Assembly (NCBI GenBank): GCA_021161135.1
Contig: JAGHBD010000129.1
Location: 1 to 7,166 of the forward strand
Source: Thermoplasmata archaeon
Lineage (GTDB): Archaea; Thermoplasmatota; E2; UBA202; JdFR-43
Length of the DNA: 7,166 bases
Direction of reading: 5' to 3'
The notes beneath the pieces were generated by a model. It saw only the letters and a list, made by a program, of their open reading frames with translations, was not told where the DNA came from and ran no database searches. Positions 1 to 6,403 of the stretch are shown piece by piece. Position numbers and translations under genes: made by a program. Within the stretch, counting starts at the first letter, position 1. Each line of letters starts with the position of its first letter.

Positions 1-1908
1 AGCATTGCTAATAATGTAACCAATGTATCTATTTTGTATAACGAAATAACTAACACCACTTACGATGCCATAGATGTGTGGAATTACGGTTATGGAGACC
101 CGAGCCCAACAAATGTTCAGATACACTATAACAATATTTATGGCAATGGATGGGGCCTCTGGACAGATAGCACTCAAACAGACCCTGTAAATGCCACCTA
201 TAACTGGTGGGGTGATGATAGCGGTCCTTATAATGCAACGTTGAATCCTTCTGGTCTTGGGGATGGAGTAGAGGGCAATGTGATTTTTGACCCATGGATA
301 AAAGCATCTGTGGGGGGTGTCCACAGTGAGGAGGTTTCCGGCTCCGCCATCATAGATGCTATGGAAGAGGCGAATACAGAGATAGATATAAAAACAACCG
401 ATTCAACCAATGTGACAATACTTTCCTATACAGACAACCCTGCGGATGATTTGCCAGGCGGTGTCAAAGCAGTAGGAAATTACATTGATGTGATTGTTGA
501 AAATGAAAGTGTAATTATATGGCCAATAGAAATTCGTATCTATTATACACAGGAAGATTTAGATGCTATCAAGATTACTGAGGATCAGATAGTTGGTATG
601 TATTATTGGAATGGAAGTGCATGGATCCTTTATAATGATACTGGAGTTAATACCACTAATGTTGGCATTTATGAAGGTTATGTATGGGGACTTGCTTGGA
701 ATGAAAATATGCTCTCACCAAAAGCAGCAGCCGGAGTGGATAACACACCTCCTACCTCTCGGAGTGAAGTTTCTCCATTAGCTGGTAAATGCGTTGAGAG
801 AACCTCGGTTATGCATATCTACGCAAATGATGATGGAGTGGCTTGGAAGATATATTATAAAATAGATGGCGTACTCCATGAAGGAAATTGGAATGAAGAA
901 ATAGAATTCCAATTCAATGAATTCTATGGTATATATGGAGCGGGATTGCATATAATTGAATACTGGGCTGTTGATGCATGGGGTAATGAAGAGAAGCACC
1001 ACATTGAAAAATATCATCTTGATGTAGAAGGGCCCGTAATAAATATCTCATTTGATGGAATATGGGAAATCACACCAACCGCAAGATACCAGATAACTCC
1101 TTCAACACTCATAATCCTTTCAGCTGTAGATGATGGCGGCGGAGTAGGAGAGATAAGATACAGAATCGACGATGGAGAATTAATGTTGTATGAAACACCC
1201 TTCACTCTATCAGCAGGCATGCACAACTTGTATGTTGAGGCTAGAGATACATTTGGCAACGCACACGTTAGTCACTTCCTCATACAGGTGGGAGGAGGAG
1301 AGCCAACAACAACCATGCACATAATACCAGAAGAACCAGATGGTGAGAATGGATGGTATGTCTCTCCCGCAAAAATATATTTTGAGGCATATGATGAGGC
1401 AAGCGGTGTAACAAGCACATTATATAGAATAGATGGAGGAGAATGGACCGAGTATGATGGTGGAGAAATTACTCTTTATGATGGTTCCCATCTCGTAGAA
1501 TTCTACAGTATCGATAAGGCAGGTAATAAAGAAGATGTTAAAAGAGAGACAGTGAATGTTGATTTAAATTTACCACAAATAATTGTTGAAAAACCGAAGA
1601 ACTATCTCTATATCGCAGATAGACCAATAATTCCACTTGCTGGAAATAGAGCCATAATAATAGGAAAAATAACAATTGCAGCAAGCACTTCAGATACAGC
1701 TTCCGGAGTGGTAACAACAAAATTATTCGTAAACGATGAATTGAAGGCAGAGGGAGGTGCAAGTATCAGTTATGTTCTTGATGAAACTATGTTTGGCACA
1801 CAGGAAATAAAGATAACAGCAATTGATGTAGCAGGACATGAAGCTCAGATACGACTCAAAGCAACTATATTCAACATTGGCGGCGGATACGCCATATACC
1901 TCCTTTAA
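1..1908 (+). CDS. Large secreted/cell-surface protein, beta-helix plus Ig/OmpL47-like repeats (5' partial)
   Basis: The reading frame is open from the first base, so the true start and any signal peptide lie upstream; the TTG at 34 is internal. Residues are numbered from the first codon seen (635 visible). Residues 1-100 are the end of a right-handed parallel beta-helix: Asn-rich rungs, then the cap-like YNWWGDDSGP and a closing DPWI, as in NosD/pectate-lyase-like archaeal surface proteins. Residues about 110-245 form a separate domain with YYTQEDLDA and a YYWNGSAW strand, resembling the linker domain common in archaeal surface proteins. Four Ig-like/OmpL47-like repeats follow, starting near 246, 344, 434 and 524; most carry a YRIDGGE-like strand and a D..GN turn. 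Eleven N-glycosylation sequons are visible, all before residue 350. The C-terminus has no hydrophobic anchor. Role is probably adhesion, envelope structure or polymer binding, but no catalytic site is recognisable. Confident as a surface protein, not in ligand. Confidence 0.85.
   Translation, partial: SIANNVTNVSILYNEITNTTYDAIDVWNYGYGDPSPTNVQIHYNNIYGNGWGLWTDSTQTDPVNATYNWWGDDSGPYNATLNPSGLGDGVEGNVIFDPWIKASVGGVHSEEVSGSAIIDAMEEANTEIDIKTTDSTNVTILSYTDNPADDLPGGVKAVGNYIDVIVENESVIIWPIEIRIYYTQEDLDAIKITEDQIVGMYYWNGSAWILYNDTGVNTTNVGIYEGYVWGLAWNENMLSPKAAAGVDNTPPTSRSEVSPLAGKCVERTSVMHIYANDDGVAWKIYYKIDGVLHEGNWNEEIEFQFNEFYGIYGAGLHIIEYWAVDAWGNEEKHHIEKYHLDVEGPVINISFDGIWEITPTARYQITPSTLIILSAVDDGGGVGEIRYRIDDGELMLYETPFTLSAGMHNLYVEARDTFGNAHVSHFLIQVGGGEPTTTMHIIPEEPDGENGWYVSPAKIYFEAYDEASGVTSTLYRIDGGEWTEYDGGEITLYDGSHLVEFYSIDKAGNKEDVKRETVNVDLNLPQIIVEKPKNYLYIADRPIIPLAGNRAIIIGKITIAASTSDTASGVVTTKLFVNDELKAEGGASISYVLDETMFGTQEIKITAIDVAGHEAQIRLKATIFNIGGGYAIYLL
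736..1905 (+). repeat. Four tandem Ig-like/OmpL47-like protein repeats inside the surface protein
   Basis: Four divergent repeats of roughly 90-110 residues begin near nucleotides 736, 1030, 1300 and 1570. Each contains a central strand (YYKIDGV, RYRIDDGE, LYRIDGGEW, LFVNDEL) followed about 20-30 residues later by a closing segment (EYWAVDAWGNEE, YVEARDTFGNA, EFYSIDKAGNKE, KITAIDVAGHEA). This is the pattern of OmpL47-type/bacterial Ig-like modules. The DNA itself is not obviously repetitive, so the duplication is old and visible only at protein level. Confidence 0.7.
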
Positions 1909-1928
1909 CCCTTTCTTTTTATATTTTT
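1909..1928 (+). terminator. T-rich tract, probable archaeal terminator of the surface-protein gene
   Basis: Directly after the TAA stop comes a pyrimidine-rich run with two T5 stretches and no evident hairpin. Archaeal RNA polymerase commonly terminates at such U-tracts. The tract overlaps the TATA-like element of the next gene. Assignment rests on composition and position only. Confidence 0.45.
1918..1925 (+). promoter_or_regulatory. TATA-like box for the METTL5-like gene, predicting a leaderless mRNA
   Basis: TTTATATT lies with its centre about 24-25 nt upstream of the GTG at 1946. Archaeal transcription usually starts about 25 nt downstream of the TATA box, so the mRNA would begin at or next to the start codon. 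No Shine-Dalgarno sequence is seen before that GTG, which fits a leaderless transcript. No clear purine-rich BRE was identified upstream of the box. Confidence 0.45.
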
Positions 1929-1945
1929 AAAGAATTAATGATTCT

Positions 1946-2551
1946 GTGAAGAAAAAGGATTTGGAGCTGCTTTTGCAGAAGATAAGGCAGCCGGCAGCAA
2001 TAAAAGTTGAGCTTGAGCAATATTCGACGCCCGCGCCTATAGCCGCCGACATACTGTGGCTTGCCTTTCATAATGGCGATATTTATGAGAAAAAGATTGC
2101 TGATTTTGGCTGTGGAACAGGAATTTTTGCTATTGGCGCTGCTTTGCTTGGAGCTAAAAAAGTGGTGGCTATAGATGTTGATAAGGAGATGGTGAGGATT
2201 GCAAAAGAAGAGGCGGAGAGGATTGGTGTTGAAGTTGAATTCTATGTTATGGATGTTGAAGAGTTTGCTGAAAGGGTTGATACAGTCATAATGAACCCTC
2301 CTTTTGGAGCACAGTATGCAAATAGAATGGCTGACAGAATTTTTGTGCAAAAGGCAATGGATGTTAGCAAAACAATATATTCTCTTCATCTTAAAAAAGG
2401 AGTGGAATTTATTAAAAATTTATTCTCCAGTCAAAAATGGAGAATTGTCGAGGAGAGAGAATATAAATTTCCTATAAAGGCATCCCTTCCTTTCCATAGA
2501 AAAAGAATAGAGTGGCAGGATGTTGTAATGTTGTGCGCAAAAAGGCTATAA
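1946..2551 (+). CDS. METTL5-like SAM-dependent rRNA N6-adenine methyltransferase
   Basis: 201 residues, the usual size for the archaeal/eukaryotic METTL5 family (COG2263). Seen in order: the family signature LEQYSTP at 23-29, SAM-binding motif I DFGCGTG at 53-59, an acidic ribose-binding strand ending AIDVD at 75-79, and the catalytic NPPFG at 117-121, the N/D-P-P-F/Y/W motif of enzymes that methylate an exocyclic amino group. YSLH near 145 and PFHRKR near the C-terminus match the conserved YSLH and FHKKK of human METTL5. Human METTL5, with TRMT112, makes m6A at one position in helix 44 of 18S rRNA; an equivalent 16S rRNA target is inferred here. The start is GTG: no in-frame ATG lies nearby and the TATA-like box places transcription start there. 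The gene ends convergently on the transporter gene with a 6-bp overlap. Family assignment is strong, the exact target base is not shown. Confidence 0.9.
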   Translation: MKKKDLELLLQKIRQPAAIKVELEQYSTPAPIAADILWLAFHNGDIYEKKIADFGCGTGIFAIGAALLGAKKVVAIDVDKEMVRIAKEEAERIGVEVEFYVMDVEEFAERVDTVIMNPPFGAQYANRMADRIFVQKAMDVSKTIYSLHLKKGVEFIKNLFSSQKWRIVEEREYKFPIKASLPFHRKRIEWQDVVMLCAKRL

Positions 2552-3637
2552 TATGAATTGCAAAATAGAGTATGCTATTATGGCACTTAATAAAAAGAAG
2601 GGTAGCGAATATTTATGAAACTCTTTCCATAGTTTCCTTTTACTCAATCTAATGGCAATTATGTTAGCCAAGGAAGCAATTACAAAACCATTTCCTCCTA
2701 CATTTACTCCATATGCAATTTTAAGCCATTCATTAGAGAAATTGGATATGAAGATTGTTGCAGGAACGTTACTCATAATCTGGGATAAAATAGTGGAAAA
2801 TAGAAAAGCATCCATCCCAGTATTTTCCATAATTCTTTGGATTATACTAAGGTTTGAAATACACTGAAAATCAATGAAAATGATAATAAAAATGAGAAGA
2901 AGTGACCAATCCGTTCTTTTAACTACGGAGGGGAAAAGAAAAAGATAGAAGAGAAAAACAACAGGAAGAATATAAAAAACGAGATCAAGCTGGAGGAGTA
3001 AAAGATAGATGATAATTAAGGAAAAAGAAGAGATGGCGAGAAATTTATCAAAAGAAATGCCTTTTTCCATTATCTCCAGCCTGTTATTCCTAAAAGATAG
3101 AAAGGCAAAAATTAGAAGTATAGAGAGAAGAGCAAGTGTGAGAGGGAAAAGATACAGGATAAACGATGAAAAAGAAATACCCCATTTTTGCCATATAAAG
3201 ATATTTTGCGGATTTCCTATGGGTGTTAGAGAAGAGCCAACGTTTGCAGAAATTGCCGCAAAAACTATTATTTTAGAAACATCTCCACTCAACAAATTTT
3301 GCATGCTTATTGCAAAAGGAACTGCAACGAAAAGAGCAACATCATTTGTCATGAAAGAAGAAAAAAAGGCGGTGAGGAGAATTAAAAATAAAGCAAGCTT
3401 TCGCTCTGTGTGGATATGAGAAAGTAGTCTTTTTGCCAGTATATGTAGCACTCCACTATCTTTTAACCCCGACGAAATTAAAAGAAGCCCTGCTAATATG
3501 CCAATGGTCTGCCAGTGAATGAAGCGATGGTAATTCTTAATGTTTTCAGGCCTGGTTACAGAAAGAAAAAGTAAAATGAGAAGAAGCAGAAGAAGAAATT
3601 TTTCTTTTCTGGCTATGATTTTTAAAGACACCGGCAT
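2546..3637 (-). CDS. COG1055-type anion/cation transporter (ArsB/NhaD, ion-transporter superfamily)
   Basis: 363-residue integral membrane protein with about 10-11 hydrophobic segments, somewhat short for the family (often around 400 or more). Two inverted half-motifs of the ion-transporter superfamily are visible: FMTNDVALF at 95-103 with GSSLTPIGNPQN at 134-145 in the first half, and QIMSNVPATIF at 286-296 with GVNVGGNGF at 310-318 in the second. TND and SNV sit where the substrate/ion-binding hairpins occur in this fold. These motifs match proteins annotated as NhaD/arsenite-permease-like or SLC13-type permeases; substrate cannot be told from sequence (arsenite, another oxyanion, dicarboxylate or Na+/H+ exchange are all possible). 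The ATG lies 1 nt after the stop of the methyltransferase gene, with a GAGG Shine-Dalgarno at 3644-3647, so it is the last gene of the operon. Its stop overlaps the convergent METTL5-like gene. Confidence 0.8.
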   Translation of the reverse strand: MPVSLKIIARKEKFLLLLLLILLFLSVTRPENIKNYHRFIHWQTIGILAGLLLISSGLKDSGVLHILAKRLLSHIHTERKLALFLILLTAFFSSFMTNDVALFVAVPFAISMQNLLSGDVSKIIVFAAISANVGSSLTPIGNPQNIFIWQKWGISFSSFILYLFPLTLALLSILLIFAFLSFRNNRLEIMEKGISFDKFLAISSFSLIIIYLLLLQLDLVFYILPVVFLFYLFLFPSVVKRTDWSLLLIFIIIFIDFQCISNLSIIQRIMENTGMDAFLFSTILSQIMSNVPATIFISNFSNEWLKIAYGVNVGGNGFVIASLANIIAIRLSKRKLWKEFHKYSLPFFLLSAIIAYSILQFIL

Positions 3638-3638
3638 A

Positions 3639-4217
3639 TTATGCCTCTTTTATCCCAAGCACTCCATATACACTTTTCCCTGGAACATATAACTCGTTTT
3701 CCACGATTTCAAATAGCCCCTCTACCTTTGTATTGAAAAAAATTTTTATGTAATCCTGAATACTATCAACATCAAAATGCTTCATATATTTCCTTATATA
3801 TCCTCCTGCTTCGTATTTTCTTTTAAAATATTGTGACGAGGTGTTAAGCAATATAGCGATAATCTTCCCTTTAGCCTTTAATACTCTATAACTCTCTTCA
3901 ATCGCTTTTCTGTAATCTTCAATAAACTCCAGCGATGTTATAAAAATGATGGCATCTAAAGAATCATTTTTGAAGGGCAGCGCTGTTGCACTTGCCTTTA
4001 CAACATCTATCCTCTCCTTGGCTACTGCAAGCATTTCATCATCTATTTCTACGCCTATTATTTTTTCACCAGAAATCTCCTCTATCCGCTCTTCTATCTT
4101 TCCAGTTCCGCAGCCAACGCTTGCTATTGTTCCTGATGCATATTTGGCAACATATTCTGCTTCCCTCTCCAAAATTTTCCTGCCAAGCAGGGAGGAGAAA
4201 AATTCATCATATTTCAC
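3639..4217 (-). CDS. Class I SAM-dependent methyltransferase, UbiE/Methyltransf_11-like
   Basis: 192 residues with a Rossmann-type methyltransferase core. Motif I is SVGCGTGK at 33-40, the acidic end of strand 2 is GVEID at 55-59, and the post-II/motif IV region reads ALPFKNDSLDAI near 79-90, followed by SLEFIED and a YRVLKAKGK turn, all typical of small-molecule UbiE-like enzymes. The substrate is unknown; no extra domain is present. The only cysteine is in motif I, so it lacks the cysteine set of arsenite methyltransferases even though an ArsB-superfamily transporter follows. The start is GTG, supported by a GAGGTG Shine-Dalgarno 5 nt upstream; GTG and the TGA of the preceding metallohydrolase gene share GTGA (4-bp overlap). 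The stop is 1 nt from the transporter ATG. The context suggests a role linked to the ATPase/radical SAM genes, but this is inference. Confidence 0.85.
   Translation of the reverse strand: MKYDEFFSSLLGRKILEREAEYVAKYASGTIASVGCGTGKIEERIEEISGEKIIGVEIDDEMLAVAKERIDVVKASATALPFKNDSLDAIIFITSLEFIEDYRKAIEESYRVLKAKGKIIAILLNTSSQYFKRKYEAGGYIRKYMKHFDVDSIQDYIKIFFNTKVEGLFEIVENELYVPGKSVYGVLGIKEA
3644..3650 (-). promoter_or_regulatory. Shine-Dalgarno for the transporter gene
   Basis: On the minus strand AAAGAGG precedes the ATG at 3637 by 6 nt and lies within the last codons of the upstream methyltransferase gene. It supports this start and translational coupling. Confidence 0.6.
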
Positions 4218-4810
4218 AATTCCACCTCTTTACCAGCCATGCATTCCAAAGCATTTGGAAAGGCTTCTATCTGCTTCTTCAGTTTTGTGCAGTGGCAGGG
4301 CATCACTAAGGGGAATTTGCTGAGTATATCTATGTTCTTAAAATCATGAAATCCCCCTATGATGCCATATATCTTGCCATATTTTTCGGCTACCTTTATA
4401 ACATTTTCCAGCCCATTATGGCTACAGCCAGTGAATATAATGAGTTTCTCACCATCTTTTACAATCAAAGATTGCTCTCCATTTATTTCTCCAGTTGAAA
4501 TAAAATTTGGCAGAAATTCCTCATTACCCACTCTAATTCCTTTTAATTTAGATGATGGGGGAACGAATATTTTTCCGTCAAATTTCAATTTTTTCAGCCC
4601 TCCTGCATGATCCCAATGGCTATGAGAGATAAAGATAGCATCTATCTCTTTTAAATCTATGCCAAATTTATCCAGATTATGTTTCAGTATGCCGTATCTT
4701 CCTCCCGTGTCGAAAAGCAAATTTATATTATGTTCTATTAAACACGAAAAGCCCCATGCCTTTTTAAAACCCTTCATCGCCTTATTGTCATAAATTATCT
4801 TTACCTTCAT
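4214..4810 (-). CDS. Metallo-beta-lactamase-fold hydrolase, COG1237 type
   Basis: 198 residues from the ATG at 4810. The frame also allows a TTG at 4816, two codons earlier, but ATG gives the usual N-terminus MKVKIIYDN. Metal-ligand motif HSHWDH is at residues 63-68 (His63, His65, Asp67, His68), after FDTGG at 33-37. Downstream are TGCSHNG near 127-133, GGFHD near 152-156 and PCHCT near 171-175, the conserved series of the COG1237 branch, which provides further metal-binding histidines. The branch includes MJ0301-type proteins annotated as ribofuranosylaminobenzene-phosphate (dihydropteroate-like) synthases in methanopterin synthesis; that label is widely transferred and should not be taken as proven here. 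The gene overlaps the upstream ATPase by 23 bp and the downstream methyltransferase by 4 bp. No Shine-Dalgarno is evident, so translation likely depends on coupling. Cytosolic, no signal peptide. Fold is certain, substrate unknown. Confidence 0.85.
   Translation of the reverse strand: MKVKIIYDNKAMKGFKKAWGFSCLIEHNINLLFDTGGRYGILKHNLDKFGIDLKEIDAIFISHSHWDHAGGLKKLKFDGKIFVPPSSKLKGIRVGNEEFLPNFISTGEINGEQSLIVKDGEKLIIFTGCSHNGLENVIKVAEKYGKIYGIIGGFHDFKNIDILSKFPLVMPCHCTKLKKQIEAFPNALECMAGKEVEL
4223..4228 (-). promoter_or_regulatory. Shine-Dalgarno deciding the GTG start of the methyltransferase
   Basis: On the minus strand GAGGTG lies 5 nt before the GTG at 4217. It sits inside the 3' end of the metallohydrolase gene and supports the non-ATG start. 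Confidence 0.6.
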
Positions 4811-5660
4811 ATTCAAGCATTTTTTCTATATTCTCCCATATGTTCTTCACTATTCTTGCAATCTCGTTATCATATTCAACTACGCTTTTTCCTTCAATCA
4901 TTGCTTCAACAAATTTCTTGCTGAATGGTATCTTGCCGATTATATCAATGCTTCTCCTCCTGCAAAACTCCTCTATTTTTTTACTCATTTCTTCGTTAAT
5001 ATCATGTTTATTTATTACAACAACAGTTTTAACCCTAAAATGCTCTGCTGTGCTGAGCACCCTCTCCATATCATGAATGGCAGCCATGGTGGGCTCCGTG
5101 ACAATAACAACCAAGTTCGTATTCCCTATGGAGGCAATAACTGGGCAGCCAATCCCTGCAGGCGAATCAATTATTATCATCTCCTTCCCTTCTTTATTTG
5201 CCATTTCCTCTGCTTTTTTCCTCACTTGACTAACTAATTTACCACTTGCCTCCTCTCCAGGTGAAAGGAGCCCATAAACGAAGCCGCCAAATCTTGTTCT
5301 GGAGACAAAAACATACCCTGTAACTCTTTTATGCAGGTGTATTGCATCAACAGGACATACAAGCTGACAAACTCCACATCCCTCACACTTCTCCTCAATA
5401 ACTTTGAAATCTTCTATTGCTCCAAATCTACAAGCTTTCTCGCATTTCCCGCATTTTATGCATTTATCCTCCTCTATTTTTGCCAGTTCCATTCCCTCAA
5501 ATGGTATTTTTTCCAAAATTTCTGGCTTTAAAATAAGATGGAGGTTGGGAGCATCTACATCGCAATCAGCAATAATTGCATCTGCAAAATTTGCAAAGGA
5601 AGCAACGAGACTTGTTTTTCCTGTCCCTCCCTTTCCACTTGCTATAGCAACTTGCTTCAT
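4788..5660 (-). CDS. MinD/Mrp-type P-loop ATPase with inserted 2x[4Fe-4S] ferredoxin domain (COG1149)
   Basis: 290 residues, full length for the family. The deviant Walker A GKGGTGKT is at 9-16 and the DCDVDAPNLH switch I region at 32-41. An inserted ferredoxin domain follows: Cys67, 70, 73, 77 and Cys92, 95, 98, 102, the last followed by Pro, enough for two [4Fe-4S] clusters. The ATPase core then resumes with the Walker B/switch II segment IIIDSPAGIGCP at 162-173 and VTEPT at 187-191, with NKHD at 217-220 as the nucleotide-base region. MinD/NifH-type ATPases dimerise on ATP; here hydrolysis is presumably coupled to electron or Fe-S cluster transfer, but no substrate is established for the family. 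The ATG at 5660 shares ATGA with the radical SAM stop and has a strong AAGGAGG Shine-Dalgarno 8 nt upstream. It is a paralogue of the partial ATPase at the right end of the window; the two may act as a pair. Confidence 0.93.
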   Translation of the reverse strand: MKQVAIASGKGGTGKTSLVASFANFADAIIADCDVDAPNLHLILKPEILEKIPFEGMELAKIEEDKCIKCGKCEKACRFGAIEDFKVIEEKCEGCGVCQLVCPVDAIHLHKRVTGYVFVSRTRFGGFVYGLLSPGEEASGKLVSQVRKKAEEMANKEGKEMIIIDSPAGIGCPVIASIGNTNLVVIVTEPTMAAIHDMERVLSTAEHFRVKTVVVINKHDINEEMSKKIEEFCRRRSIDIIGKIPFSKKFVEAMIEGKSVVEYDNEIARIVKNIWENIEKMLEYEGKDNL

Positions 5661-6403
5661 TCAGGGCGCCTCCTTAAAACCTCCATGTAATCAATCGGTT
5701 TTACTTCAGGGGGAGAAGAAGAATAAACCTCCTTTACATTCATTCCTTCAAAATACTCTGCAATCTTTTCCATATCTTTCTTACTTAATGGTTTGACTGG
5801 CGATTTTCGGAGAGGAGTATTCAGCTGTATTTCGTGAGCCTTAATTTCCTTAGCTATTTCTGCCATTTCGCTCGCGTAAAGGGCATTTTCCTTCACAAAC
5901 ATCATTTGCAAAGAAAATTTCTTTGCATTTCTCGCCACCTTTTTCATTCCTTCGATCATTTCATCAAAATCAATGCTCTCATGAGGGCGGTTTATTTTTC
6001 TGAAAATTTTTTCATCAGGTGCATCAAGCTTTGCTATAATCCAGTCTATTTTTTTCAAATCCTCCCTCACATCCTCTCGCCAAAACAAGGAGGAATTTGT
6101 TAATATTGCAGTAGGTAGGTTAAGCTTCTTTACATATTCTGCAGCCATACCCAGATTTTTCGCCAATGTGGGCTCCCCTGTGCCTGAAAAGGTCACCACA
6201 TCTGCTTTTACAGGTGGTAGAGAATCTATCTCCCTCATTATGTCCTCATCCTCAACAAATTTTTTTCTTTCTATTGTAAGATGAACAGTTCTTCCAAGTT
6301 GGCAATAAATGCAATCAAAAGAGCATGTTTTTGCAGAATTAATCAAATCTATTCCCAGAGAACGCCCGAGCCGCCATGATGCTACGGGGCCGTATACTAT
6401 CAT
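5657..6403 (-). CDS. Short radical SAM protein, COG0731-related, in ferredoxin-ATPase operon
   Basis: 248 residues from the ATG at 6403. The open frame extends to an ATG at 6439, but the 6403 start has an AAAGGAGG Shine-Dalgarno, forms an ATGA overlap with the upstream stop, and gives the family N-terminus MIVYGPVASWRLGRSLGID. Radical SAM cluster cysteines are Cys27, 31 and 34 (CX3CX2C); the SAM-binding GTGEPT is at 74-79, ILTNSS at 100-105, and KINRPHES is a COG0731 feature. These enzymes cleave SAM to a 5'-deoxyadenosyl radical. COG0731 includes Taw1/TYW1 of wyosine tRNA modification, but this protein has no other cysteine, so it lacks the second cluster of Taw1, and has no flavodoxin domain. 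A different substrate is therefore likely, possibly linked to the two flanking ferredoxin-ATPases. Fold and chemistry are confident, the substrate is unknown. Confidence 0.9.
   Translation of the reverse strand: MIVYGPVASWRLGRSLGIDLINSAKTCSFDCIYCQLGRTVHLTIERKKFVEDEDIMREIDSLPPVKADVVTFSGTGEPTLAKNLGMAAEYVKKLNLPTAILTNSSLFWREDVREDLKKIDWIIAKLDAPDEKIFRKINRPHESIDFDEMIEGMKKVARNAKKFSLQMMFVKENALYASEMAEIAKEIKAHEIQLNTPLRKSPVKPLSKKDMEKIAEYFEGMNVKEVYSSSPPEVKPIDYMEVLRRRPE
5669..5675 (-). promoter_or_regulatory. Strong Shine-Dalgarno for the full-length ferredoxin-ATPase
   Basis: AAGGAGG on the minus strand, 8 nt before the ATG at 5660, inside the end of the radical SAM gene. It fixes the start and shows that downstream genes are read from a leadered polycistronic mRNA. 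Confidence 0.7.

Noticed and set aside
903..925. Inverted repeat AGAATTC/GAATTCT with a 9-nt centre
   Set aside because: It is inside an uninterrupted coding region, is short and AT-rich, and arises from Glu/Phe/Asn codons; no sign of a regulatory role.
1938..1949. Three-codon mini-ORF (ATG ATT CTG TGA) whose stop overlaps the GTG start of the METTL5-like gene
   Set aside because: The TATA-like box places transcription start at about 1946, so this ATG is probably not on the mRNA; three codons are likely chance.
1919..2389. 156-codon minus-strand open frame
   Set aside because: Antisense to the METTL5-like gene, which carries every family motif; the translation is Cys/His/Asn-rich without spaced motifs.
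3009..3419. 136-codon plus-strand open frame
   Set aside because: It lies wholly antisense to the transporter gene, whose motifs and membrane pattern are clear; its own translation is a basic, low-complexity sequence with no recognisable domain.
2546..4217. Arsenic-resistance pair (ArsB-like transporter with an ArsM-like methyltransferase)
   Set aside because: The methyltransferase has a single cysteine, within SAM motif I, so the arsenic-binding cysteines are missing; the transporter motifs fit the broad COG1055 group and not ArsB specifically; no ArsR or ArsA gene is seen.
3946..4323. 125-codon plus-strand open frame spanning the methyltransferase/metallohydrolase junction
   Set aside because: Antisense shadow of two well-supported genes; the Ser/Leu-rich translation matches what reverse reading of such genes gives.
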